Shown here: piece after piece, positions 8,789 through 16,704 of the stretch
Layout: each line of letters begins with the position of its first letter
Position numbering within the stretch: the stretch's first letter is position 1
From: CAZGCA01 sp964524145
GTDB taxonomy: Bacteria > Hydrogenedentota > CAZGCA01
Length of the DNA stretch: 26,183 bases
Direction: 5' to 3'
Assembly: GCA_964524145.1 (NCBI GenBank)
Contig: CAZGCA010000088.1
Location: 1 to 26,183 of the forward strand
Notes under the pieces: generated by a model
The model's input: only the letters and a program-made list of their open reading frames with translations
Told to the model about the DNA's origin: nothing
Databases searched by the model: none
Position numbers and translations under genes: made by a program

Positions 8789-10402
8789 TCAACCACTATG
8801 CTTCACTTCCCGAAACAGATCGAAGTCTATCTCCGGCCACGGGCAATCGACATCTTCGATATTCTCCAAGTCCCAGTCTGCGATACGCTGGCGGTCCTCG
8901 AGGTTCCTGGCAGCCCAGAGCAGTCTCTGGAACCGCTGAAGATGGTGGTGAAATCGCTGGTTGGCGTATTCCTTCGCCTGCTTGGTAAACAGCAGGAACG
9001 GCCAGTCGCTGCCCTGTAGCAGTAGTTGCTCGCGCGCGAGCTGCCGCACGATCCGGCCGCCCCGTTCGTCTTTGGGTTGTCCCTGCTGGTCGAGCAACCC
9101 GAGAACCTCTTCCATCTCGCGTGAGCTCGAGTTGATGTAGGGCCATATCCAGCCGTGTTCCGGATTCTGCCAGACGGTGAAATCAGCGTTCAGCCCCCAG
9201 GTGCTGGGTTCCATCGCGATGGTCGAGAACGCCTCGCCGTCACGGTCGACGCACTGCTCAAGGCTCAGACACTCGAGACGCTCGTCCCGGACCAGTTTCC
9301 GATACACCAGATCGATCCACTCGACCCCCTCATGCCACCAATGTCCGAACAGTTCGCAGTCGTACGGGGAGACAATAACCGGAGTCTGCCCGCCGACGCT
9401 CTGGCTCATTTCGGCCAGTTGCTTCGAGACCAGCGAGGCGAAATGGCCGGCGTGGCTCTCGACGCGTTCACGCGCCGTATCAGGGTCGTAGACCTGTTTG
9501 TCCGGTTGTCCCGTCACACGCCGGTACTGCAGCCCTGACTCCGCATCTTTCTCGTGGAACTCGAGGTAGTGTGGATCGCCGGGGTAGCCGCCGTCCGGCG
9601 ACCACACCTGCCGTCCGGTCTCTCGATTGCGGCCGAATACGGCGACCCCCGACGGGAGCCGGTACCCGCGGTAGGTTGTCGGGCAGTCCTCTCCGTGCCG
9701 ATTCTCGACGAACTGTGCGCGCGTGATACCCACGTTCTCGACGATGAAGTACCGGATACCCTCATCGGCGAGCCACTCGTCGATCCCTCTGCGCTCGCGT
9801 TGTTCGTCCGAGGACCATTGTGCCGGCCTGTAAGCGCACTCGGGAAGCCAGAACCCGCGCGGGTCGCGCCCGAAGTGCTTTCTGTACGTCTCGATGCCGA
9901 CCCGCACCTGGGCGAAGATGGCCGAATCACGTTCCATCAGAGGAAGGAAGCCGTGAGTGGCCGCAGAGGTTATCACCTCGATAACGTTCTCGTCCTGGAG
10001 CCACCTGAGCGTGCCGACAACGTCCCGGTGGAAGTCGTGCTGATAGGCGCGGTAATGAGTCTGGAACCGCTCGAGCCAGTACTCGGCCACGCGCAACCGT
10101 CCGGCGTCGGCTTGGAACCGTTCGACGTCACGTTTCGCGCGCCGGATCTTGTCCTCCATGTACTCACAGAACCGATCGTTGAGGTACCTGTCCGCGAGCT
10201 GTTCCGCGAGGATGGGCACAACGCCGATCACCAGCCGCGGCCGGATTCCATCAAGCATCAACTGCCGCAACACACGCAGCAGCGGAATGTACGTTTCGTT
10301 CATCGCCTCGAACAGCCATTCTTCGCCGGCTGGCCACACGCCCGACTTCCGGCAGTACGGAATGTGGCTGTGCAAGACTAACGTAAAGATGCCATGCTTC
10401 AT
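8789..10402 (-). CDS. 1,4-alpha-glucan branching enzyme, GH57 (DUF1957-type)
   Basis: 537 residues without a signal peptide, so cytoplasmic. It begins MKHGIFTLVLHSHIPYCRKSG, the conserved GH57 HSHIPY start. The nucleophile is E188 in GFWLPECAY and the acid/base is D348 in SPYDCELFGHWW; both match the family of Thermus and Thermococcus branching enzymes, as does the length. The C-terminal helical domain has DWPFLLFTKQAKEYANQRF, a hallmark of this subgroup. It forms alpha-1,6 branches in glycogen-like glucans. It follows the sulfatase by 20 bp, so it is probably cotranscribed with a catabolic cluster, which is odd for a storage enzyme. A ribosome site (AAGGG, about 7 nt) precedes the ATG. Confidence 0.9.
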   Translation of the reverse strand: MKHGIFTLVLHSHIPYCRKSGVWPAGEEWLFEAMNETYIPLLRVLRQLMLDGIRPRLVIGVVPILAEQLADRYLNDRFCEYMEDKIRRAKRDVERFQADAGRLRVAEYWLERFQTHYRAYQHDFHRDVVGTLRWLQDENVIEVITSAATHGFLPLMERDSAIFAQVRVGIETYRKHFGRDPRGFWLPECAYRPAQWSSDEQRERRGIDEWLADEGIRYFIVENVGITRAQFVENRHGEDCPTTYRGYRLPSGVAVFGRNRETGRQVWSPDGGYPGDPHYLEFHEKDAESGLQYRRVTGQPDKQVYDPDTARERVESHAGHFASLVSKQLAEMSQSVGGQTPVIVSPYDCELFGHWWHEGVEWIDLVYRKLVRDERLECLSLEQCVDRDGEAFSTIAMEPSTWGLNADFTVWQNPEHGWIWPYINSSSREMEEVLGLLDQQGQPKDERGGRIVRQLAREQLLLQGSDWPFLLFTKQAKEYANQRFHHHLQRFQRLLWAARNLEDRQRIADWDLENIEDVDCPWPEIDFDLFREVKHSG

Positions 10403-10422
10403 ACCAAAACCCTTATCCGTTG

Positions 10423-11862
10423 TCAGGAATCCGCATCCGGCAACCCTTTAACCCGAGCGGATTCAACTCCTGTGCGCACCAGAAGTCGGCTGAGTTCCGA
10501 CTTCATTGTGTTCCGAATCGATGTAACCCCCGGAGCGTCGATGAGGTTTGTCATCTCCTGCGGGTCGTTCTCCACATCGTACAGCTCGTTCTTATCCGAG
10601 ATGTCGGGATACCACATGTACTTCCACCTGTTCGTTCGCACGCCAAACACCGTCGGGTTCTGCGGGAACGCCTCCTCCCGGAAATACTCGTAGAGAAACG
10701 ATTCTCTCCACGGGATGCTTTCCCCACGCGCGAGCGGCAAGAATGACGCGCCTTGCATTGTGCCGGGCACGCTTACACCGGCTGCATCGAGCAGTGTCGG
10801 CGCGACGTCTATGTTCAACACCATCTGCTCGACCTCCAATCCCGCCGGCACGATCTCGGGGCAATGCACTATCATGGGCACGCGTATCGACTCCTCGTAC
10901 ATATTCCTTTTGTCAATCAGCCCGTGCTCGCCGTTCAAGTGGCCGTTGTCGCTGGTGAAGACGATAAGCGTCGAATCAAGCATGTCCAGCGTCTTCAAGG
11001 CGTCGAGCACTTTGCCGATACTCTCGTCTATCCCCAGCATGGTCCTGTTGTAATCCCTGATGAACGTGTCGTACGGCATCCGGCCCCAATACATGCCGTC
11101 AACACCGATCACGCTGTTGCGTGCCGCGCGAACCCAGGCCGGTTTGCCCCCGTAGTTCTGCTCTGTATCAACCATTGAGGTTGGAAGCGTCAGGACAACA
11201 TCCAAATACTTGTTCTTGTGTCGTTCAGCCGGTTGAAAATCGTAATGGACCGCCTTATGCGACAGGTACAGGCAGAAGGGTGTTTCGCGAGGCCGGTCAA
11301 GAAACTCGACGGAATAGTCGGTTAACAGGTCGGTGATGTATCCTTCACGCTTCACCTGCTCGCCGTTCACGTTGAACCGTGGGTTCCGGTAAGCGCCTTG
11401 CCCCGGGAAGGATACCCAGTGGTTAAACCCCGGGCGAGGTTCGTCCGTCGTGCGGCCCATGTGCCACTTGCCGATGAAGGCCGTCTCGTAGCCATTCTTC
11501 CGCAGTTCCAGCGGAAACGTGGGCGTGCCCGGCGGCAGCGCCGGGCCGTTGCTCACCACCCCGTGGCGATGGGCGTATTGTCCTGATAAAACGGTTGCCC
11601 GGCTCGGCGCGCACAATGACGTCGTGACAAACGCGTTCCTAAACAGAGCGCCGCCGTGTGCCAGCCGGTCGAGGTTGGGCGTTTTCAGGAACGGATGGCC
11701 CATGCAACTCATCGCGTCATACCGCTGGTCATCAATCAAGATGAAGATGATGTTGCGCTGACGTGCCTCGAGTTGGAGTGCACCGGTGCCCGAGCACGCC
11801 GTTGCGAGCGCCGTGCTCCCACAAACACCTAGAAAACGACGCCGATCCATTTCATTGGCCAT
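10423..11862 (-). CDS. Tat-exported sulfatase (type I, Cys-type formylglycine)
   Basis: 479 residues. The ATG at 11862 follows AGGGA (8-nt spacer) and yields a twin-arginine signal, MDRRRFLGVCGSTALATAC, possibly a lipoprotein since Cys follows LATA (weak lipobox). The alkaline-phosphatase-fold core starts at NIIFILIDDQRYDAMSCMG with the metal-binding DD pair. C84 in the CAPSR motif is the residue oxidised to formylglycine. KWHMG and SDNGHLNGEHGL supply further active-site and metal ligands. It removes sulfate esters, probably from a polysaccharide, outside the cytoplasm. No formylglycine-generating enzyme or anSME maturase is in the window, so maturation must be encoded elsewhere. The frame extends upstream to 12084 over the RraA gene, without support. 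Confidence 0.93.
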   Translation of the reverse strand: MANEMDRRRFLGVCGSTALATACSGTGALQLEARQRNIIFILIDDQRYDAMSCMGHPFLKTPNLDRLAHGGALFRNAFVTTSLCAPSRATVLSGQYAHRHGVVSNGPALPPGTPTFPLELRKNGYETAFIGKWHMGRTTDEPRPGFNHWVSFPGQGAYRNPRFNVNGEQVKREGYITDLLTDYSVEFLDRPRETPFCLYLSHKAVHYDFQPAERHKNKYLDVVLTLPTSMVDTEQNYGGKPAWVRAARNSVIGVDGMYWGRMPYDTFIRDYNRTMLGIDESIGKVLDALKTLDMLDSTLIVFTSDNGHLNGEHGLIDKRNMYEESIRVPMIVHCPEIVPAGLEVEQMVLNIDVAPTLLDAAGVSVPGTMQGASFLPLARGESIPWRESFLYEYFREEAFPQNPTVFGVRTNRWKYMWYPDISDKNELYDVENDPQEMTNLIDAPGVTSIRNTMKSELSRLLVRTGVESARVKGLPDADS

Positions 11863-11935
11863 GGCATTGTCCCTGGTTGCCCGGATTGCGGGTTTGGAAT
11901 GCGGCTGGTTCTTCTTGCACTCGCGCTGCTTGCCC

Positions 11936-12790
11936 TCACTTGACCGAGTCGTCAGGCGGTAGGCCAAGCGTCTTGTAGAGCTGGCGTCGCCCTGCCTTGT
12001 CGCTCTCGAGGGTGGCTTGCGCGTATTCAGCAACTTCCTCGGCCTCGGCGCGCGGAACCACGACGACTCCGTCACCGTCGGCAACGATCACGTCTCCCGG
12101 TTCGACCAAAACGCCGCCGCATACGATGGGGCGGTTGACGGATTCGAGCTCGTTGCGCCCGGGTCGAATGCCCCGGCCCGGTCTACGGAAGTACAGTGGT
12201 ATCTTCTCGGTCGCTATCTCATCGGTGTCGCGGGCGGTGGCGTTGGTGACCACCCCGACGCAACCGTGCAGCCGCCAGGTCATGATGTTGTTCGACCCGA
12301 TCGATCCCACGTCCGACTCGAGGGCATCGTCGATGACGAGCGCCGTCCCCTTTCGAATGAGTGGAACGAACGCTTCACTCGAGAGCTCCCGATACCACTT
12401 GCCGACCCAACGATCAAACTCCTTGGCCTCCATCTTCGGGGCCGGCGGCTTGTTTGTCGGGACGTATCGAACAGTTACTGCAACGCCGACAAACCGGTGT
12501 GTGAAACGCTCGGTGTCTTTCCACGCCGCCCGTATCTCGGGCGACATCAGGCCGATGTTGTTCAATCCGGCCTTGTCCATCCCGTCCGAGACGTCGGAGA
12601 CGCGCAAGCCTTCGAACAGCCCGAGGATCTTCTGGTCCTCCGCTGCACTGTACACTCTCGTCGCAATGAGATTCGCACCCGCTCGGAGCTCTTCGATCTC
12701 CGGCTTGGATTCCTGTGCCTCAGCGGAGAGAACCCCAACCACCAGTGCAGTCAACAGGACCGCCATCGCTTGTCCAACCATTGTCATCAT
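11936..12790 (-). CDS. Exported RraA-like protein (HMG/CHA aldolase / demethylmenaquinone methyltransferase-like fold)
   Basis: 284 residues; the family is usually 160-230 and cytoplasmic. Residues 1-25 form a clear Sec signal (hydrophobic AVLLTALVVGVLS, then AEAQ). The RraA fold covers about 50-275: LRVSDVSDGMDKAGL near the start, LHGCVGVVTNATARDTDEI with the conserved R187-D188 pair of class II aldolase/oxaloacetate decarboxylase members, and PGDVIVADGDGVVVVPRAEAEEV. The Asp-Gly usually found before this Arg-Asp is Asn-Ala here. Members cleave 4-hydroxy-4-methyl-2-oxoglutarate or decarboxylate oxaloacetate; some only bind RNase E. The export signal rules out the RNase E role. GGAGG precedes ATGATG. 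It lies between a Gfo/Idh gene (50 bp) and the sulfatase (73 bp). Confidence 0.87.
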   Translation of the reverse strand: MMTMVGQAMAVLLTALVVGVLSAEAQESKPEIEELRAGANLIATRVYSAAEDQKILGLFEGLRVSDVSDGMDKAGLNNIGLMSPEIRAAWKDTERFTHRFVGVAVTVRYVPTNKPPAPKMEAKEFDRWVGKWYRELSSEAFVPLIRKGTALVIDDALESDVGSIGSNNIMTWRLHGCVGVVTNATARDTDEIATEKIPLYFRRPGRGIRPGRNELESVNRPIVCGGVLVEPGDVIVADGDGVVVVPRAEAEEVAEYAQATLESDKAGRRQLYKTLGLPPDDSVK

Positions 12791-12840
12791 GAGCCTTCCT
12801 CCTCGTTGCTATCCTCCCGTTCCTTGTTGCATTGATTGAG

Positions 12841-14199
12841 CTACAGGTGCCACGGTGGACGCATCGGGCGGGTCAGCATACGGGACGCTTCCTCGTCGCC
12901 GATGATCGCTTCCTTCTCCGGGTCCCACGTGATCTTCCTGCCGGTACGGACAACGATGTTGCACAGGTGGCTGATGGTGTCCGACCGTATGGCCGCCTCG
13001 ACGGGACTGATCGCCTCGGTTCGGGTTCTCACACAGTCAAGCAAGTTCTGCCGGTGGTCCCTGCTCTCGTAAAGGCGGATTTCGTTCGGCCCGATCTCCG
13101 ACTTTAGCAGCGACGGCGGATCGGCGTAGATGCCCTGCCGGTCCACGCTCACCCAACCCTCCGGACCGATAAAGGTTGTGCCGTGGCTCGTGAACTTCGG
13201 GTGGTATCGGTCGACGAACGGTTTGGCGATGTCATCGCTCATGAATCGCATCTTCACCCCGCCGGCGTACAGGCAGTGCATGTCCCAGGTCGTGACCGTG
13301 CTAAAGAGACCCTCCGTTGGGAGGCTGCCCGTTCCGTCGTACTCTATGGGGCTGGTATCATCGGTGTCGAGACCCCACTGGGCGATATCGAGCGGATGGG
13401 CTCCCCACCCTGCGATGAACCCCAGCGAGTAGTCGTAAATATGGTAGGCTCCTTGCGGCTGGCAGCGGTCAACGGTATACGGTGCGTACGGCGCCGGGCC
13501 GAGCCACATGTCGTAGTCGAAGCCTTTGGGCACGGGAATGGGTGCGGTCGACCCGCCTGACTCGCCCCTCGGACACCAGACGTGGACAGTGTGGATTTCG
13601 CCAAGCCGTCCATTGCGGGCGAGCTCGCAGGCGAAGCGGAAGTTGCGGCCCGACCGCTGCTGCGTGCCGTACTGAAAGACGTTCCCCCCGCGGCCGATAG
13701 CGTCGCGCAAGGCCTGGTTCTGGGCAACGCTCACACCCAATGGCTTCTCGACGTACATGCCCTTGCCCGCCCGGGCGGCGGCAATGGCGATCGGCACGTG
13801 CCAGTGGTCCGGCGTCGCGACAACGACCGCGTCGACATCGTCGCGGGCGAGCAGTTCGCGAAAATCGTTGTAGGTTGCGCACCCTTTGTAACTTCCACGG
13901 CCCTTCATCGAGGCGTAGTGCTTGTCGACGCCGTGGGCACGACTCTCCCGCCTGTCCTTGAACGTGTCGCAGATAGCAACAATCTGGGCGTCCTTGAGCC
14001 GTACGAAACCGTCCACATGGCCGCCGCCCATGTTACCCGTACCGATGTGACCGATCGTCACGCGTTCGCTCGGCGGTGGCGTCTTGGCGTCGCCTGATTC
14101 CGCGGGTCGCGCATGTCGGCACGAGGCAGCTACCGTGCCGGCCGCAACCGTGGTGGCGTTCTTTAGAAAACCCCGTCTCGTCAATGTATGCTTGCTCAT
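12841..14199 (-). CDS. Tat-exported Gfo/Idh/MocA family oxidoreductase (first of two)
   Basis: 452 residues. The start at 14199 gives a textbook Tat signal, LTRRGFLKNATTVAAG, with a possible lipidation Cys (VAASC); a start at 14211 is also possible. The Rossmann domain has GTGNMGG (about 53-59), CDTF at the end of the second strand, and the catalytic EKPLG (151-154). The C-terminal domain includes YSLGFIAGWGAHPLDIAQWGLD, typical of the environmental exported subfamily. It would oxidise a sugar hydroxyl with NAD(P); exported members such as glucose-fructose oxidoreductase carry the cofactor out folded. It lies 40 bp after ThuA and 50 bp before RraA. Confidence 0.93.
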   Translation of the reverse strand: MSKHTLTRRGFLKNATTVAAGTVAASCRHARPAESGDAKTPPPSERVTIGHIGTGNMGGGHVDGFVRLKDAQIVAICDTFKDRRESRAHGVDKHYASMKGRGSYKGCATYNDFRELLARDDVDAVVVATPDHWHVPIAIAAARAGKGMYVEKPLGVSVAQNQALRDAIGRGGNVFQYGTQQRSGRNFRFACELARNGRLGEIHTVHVWCPRGESGGSTAPIPVPKGFDYDMWLGPAPYAPYTVDRCQPQGAYHIYDYSLGFIAGWGAHPLDIAQWGLDTDDTSPIEYDGTGSLPTEGLFSTVTTWDMHCLYAGGVKMRFMSDDIAKPFVDRYHPKFTSHGTTFIGPEGWVSVDRQGIYADPPSLLKSEIGPNEIRLYESRDHRQNLLDCVRTRTEAISPVEAAIRSDTISHLCNIVVRTGRKITWDPEKEAIIGDEEASRMLTRPMRPPWHL

Positions 14200-14239
14200 T
14201 ATCCGATCCATCCTTTCCGTTCGATTCTCCGGCACGTTC

Positions 14240-15337
14240 TCATCTCGCGGCCACCGCTTCCGGGCCGGGAATACGCTCGAGCGCGAACCGGGCAGCAAAC
14301 GACAAGTCCTTGTCATCCAGCAGTCGCGCCAGCACAGGGACCTCTGCACCCGACCCGATCAGCGAAAGCTGCCTGCAGATGAACTTCTTGCAGTCTGTCG
14401 TAGCATCCGAATCCAACATGGCCGCCAGCTTCGCCGCTACCTGCTTGCGCAGAGCCGGATTGGGCGCAACGTAATGCACCAACTGTTCGACCTTCGCCAG
14501 TTCAGCTCGGCTTTCGCCAAACCTGTACGCTCCTATCGCCTTCAGCGCCAAGTCCGGATCTACGGGCGTATCGATGGTCGCTTCGCCCGTAGCCGCCCAC
14601 TCCGTGCCGCGCAGCATCAGCATACGCCAGCCGACGGTCTGCATTGCCGCGACATCATGGCCCAGCACGAGGTTGAAGCACCGGCCCTGCCCAAACTGCG
14701 TCCAGATAACGACCGGCTCGTTTTTGTCCGTGCCGCCCTTCTCCTTCGCGGAGAATGCCGTGGCCAGCACGTGCATCGTCGGTTGTGTCGACATGTTGTG
14801 CCACAGTTCGTCGGTGGTCCAGAAATCGTTCATATCTCGCGTGACGGGGTGGTCTGTATCGGTGATGGTGACCTTGAACGCGTGCCTGGGCCCGTGTCCC
14901 GTCGCACCTTTGCCCCAGGTCGCACCGATGAGCTGCTGGAATTCCGGCCAGTCGAAGAAGGTCGAGCCGCCGGCATGGAACAAGGCGAACCCTTTGCCGC
15001 CGCGAACAAAGTCGAGGAGAGCGTCTTCCGTCCCCGCCCCCCACTCACGCTCCTCGCTCGGCCAGTTTGTCCAGTTGCCGATCACTACGTCATACTTGGC
15101 GAGCGTCTGCGCGTCGCAGGTGGACGGGTCGGTAGTGATGTCCACAACGAACCGGCCGCTCTCTTCGTAGATCCTCTTCAGGACAGGTGTGGTCTTCCTC
15201 CAATCATGGTTGTGCTTCCCGGTGAAGATAAGCGCGCGCAGCGGTTCAGCGGCTCCCGCAGCCTCGGTCCCAACCGCCGAAACGGCCAACACAAGCGAAC
15301 AGAGCACTCCCAGCGACAGTCCTAGCCTTGCGAACAT
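14240..15337 (-). CDS. Exported ThuA-domain protein with C-terminal helical repeat
   Basis: 365 residues with a Sec signal (1-30, LSLGVLCSLVLAVSAVGTEA). The ThuA (class I glutamine amidotransferase-like) domain runs from about 33 to 245 and includes ALIFTGKHNHDWRKTTPVL, GKGFALFHAGGSTFFDWPEF, DELWHNM and VLGHDVAAMQTVGWRMLMLRG. The tail (about 255-365) is alpha-helical and HEAT-like and stops just after a helix of one repeat (ARFALERIPGPEA). In rhizobia ThuA works with the Gfo/Idh protein ThuB on trehalose through 3-keto sugars. Here it is flanked on both sides by Gfo/Idh genes (18 and 40 bp), supporting a similar role on an exported route. The start follows GGGAG with a 9-nt spacer. Confidence 0.88.
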   Translation of the reverse strand: MFARLGLSLGVLCSLVLAVSAVGTEAAGAAEPLRALIFTGKHNHDWRKTTPVLKRIYEESGRFVVDITTDPSTCDAQTLAKYDVVIGNWTNWPSEEREWGAGTEDALLDFVRGGKGFALFHAGGSTFFDWPEFQQLIGATWGKGATGHGPRHAFKVTITDTDHPVTRDMNDFWTTDELWHNMSTQPTMHVLATAFSAKEKGGTDKNEPVVIWTQFGQGRCFNLVLGHDVAAMQTVGWRMLMLRGTEWAATGEATIDTPVDPDLALKAIGAYRFGESRAELAKVEQLVHYVAPNPALRKQVAAKLAAMLDSDATTDCKKFICRQLSLIGSGAEVPVLARLLDDKDLSFAARFALERIPGPEAVAAR

Positions 15338-15355
15338 GCTCTCACACTCCCTACC

Positions 15356-16576
15356 CTATGCCTTCAAGCCTTCGAGCTTTCCGTCCATCTTCTCGTCCGC
15401 CTTCATCATCTCGTCCCAGGTCACTTCGCGCCCCCCGTACGCAGCTATGCGGCCCAGGATCGTCGTCAGGCTGCTGCGCACGCTTGGTGCGACCGTGGTG
15501 TTGCTGAACCGGCCACCGGTGACGTTCTTGTGGAACTCCGCAATGTTGCTTTGGGCTCCCTCTCTGAACATGCTGCCTGTATCCCCGCCTTCGTAAGGCG
15601 TCTCGCCCCAGATGTTCACCGTGCCCGAGTAATGCGTATCGATCGTGCCAAGCGTGCCATACATGCGGCAGAGGATGTCGTCGTAACCGAGACCGCACTG
15701 TTTCGAGCTGAAGCTTACGAGCACATCTTTGGGGAAGTTGTAGATCAGCGCGAAGTGGTCCCAACAGTCGCCCACATCGGTGCGTACCGTGCGACCGCCG
15801 GTACCATATGCGCTGACGGGACTCTTATCGAGGATCCACGTCGCGACATCCAGCGCGTGAACGTTCTGCTCGACAATAATGTCGCCGGAGAGCGCGATGT
15901 CGAACACCCAGTTTCTGAGCCGCGCCTCGACCGTACCGGGTTCCGTCTGGGCATCGATCCGGCCGGTTTGATACGCCACGTCACCGCTGAGAATGCGGCC
16001 GATATCGCCGTTGTGAACCCGTTTAACAGCCTCCCGATACAGCGCGTTCGCTCTGGTCTGGAAATCAACAAGGAAACAGAGGTTGTTGGCGGTCGCTTTC
16101 TTGCCGCTCTCGGCGATGCTCCGGCACCCGGGCACGTCCACCGCGACCGGTTTCGAGAGAAACACGTGCCGACCCGCATCCACGCACGCCGCCGACTGCT
16201 CGGGATGGAAGTACGGCGGGCTCATGATCGCTACCGCGTCCAACTTCTGCTCGAGAAGCTTGCGGTAACACGACAGCCCCGTGTAAAGGCGACTCTCGGG
16301 CATCTTGAACCTGCGGCCGAAGACTTCTACCCTGTCCTCGAAGTAGTCCGCTCCCGCAACGATGTTGAATCCGCCATGCTTCAGAAACAGACGCGTTATC
16401 CACGTCCCTCGGCCCCCGCAGCCGAGAATCCCCAGATCGATCTTCGAGTTGGCCTCGGCACCGTGGGCCGACCCGGGTTTGACCACCGCAAGCGACAACG
16501 CAGTTGCTCCTGCACCCGTTACGAACCTGCGACGACTGATCTGGTCCTGACTCCTGTCCGCTTTGTTCTCCGACAT
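15356..16576 (-). CDS. Tat-exported Gfo/Idh/MocA family oxidoreductase (second), SKP variant
   Basis: 406 residues. The ATG at 16576 follows a GGGGG ribosome site and gives a Tat signal ISRRRFVTGAGATALSLAVV; the TTG at 16600 is not needed. The Rossmann motif is GCGGRG (52-57). The family EKP motif is SKP (141-143, HVFLSKPVAVD). Later blocks include LSGDIIVEQNVHALDVATW, with a His placed where exported family members have it. It is distantly related to the other Gfo/Idh protein here, so the pair is not a recent duplication. It is separated from the preceding URO-D gene by 128 bp with two hairpins and so may be less strongly cotranscribed with it. The substrate is probably a sugar or oxidised sugar. 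Confidence 0.9.
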   Translation of the reverse strand: MSENKADRSQDQISRRRFVTGAGATALSLAVVKPGSAHGAEANSKIDLGILGCGGRGTWITRLFLKHGGFNIVAGADYFEDRVEVFGRRFKMPESRLYTGLSCYRKLLEQKLDAVAIMSPPYFHPEQSAACVDAGRHVFLSKPVAVDVPGCRSIAESGKKATANNLCFLVDFQTRANALYREAVKRVHNGDIGRILSGDVAYQTGRIDAQTEPGTVEARLRNWVFDIALSGDIIVEQNVHALDVATWILDKSPVSAYGTGGRTVRTDVGDCWDHFALIYNFPKDVLVSFSSKQCGLGYDDILCRMYGTLGTIDTHYSGTVNIWGETPYEGGDTGSMFREGAQSNIAEFHKNVTGGRFSNTTVAPSVRSSLTTILGRIAAYGGREVTWDEMMKADEKMDGKLEGLKA

Positions 16577-16630
16577 CGTACAGCCCCCTTTCTGCCGCAA
16601 CTCGGGTTGGCTAACAACTCAAACGCAAGC

Positions 16631-16688
16631 GGGCACGGCACGCCGTGCCCCTACGCAAACCACTCTTCAAGGTCTCCCGTAGGGGAGA
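16631..16688. repeat. Two palindromic hairpins between URO-D and Gfo/Idh genes
   Basis: GGGCACGGC-ac-GCCGTGCCC is a perfect 9-bp inverted repeat with a 2-nt loop at 16631-16650. TCTCCC-gtag-GGGAGA follows at 16673-16688. Both sit just downstream of the URO-D stop at 16705 on the transcribed strand. They lack a strong U-run, so they look more like dispersed REP-type palindromes than simple terminators. They could stabilise the upstream mRNA or reduce readthrough. Confidence 0.65.
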
Positions 16689-16704
16689 ACCTCAGTGTTC
16701 GCTT

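Noticed and set aside
10423..11862. A sulfatase-maturing enzyme nearby that would complete the system
   Set aside because: No protein with FGE or radical-SAM features is present in the window.
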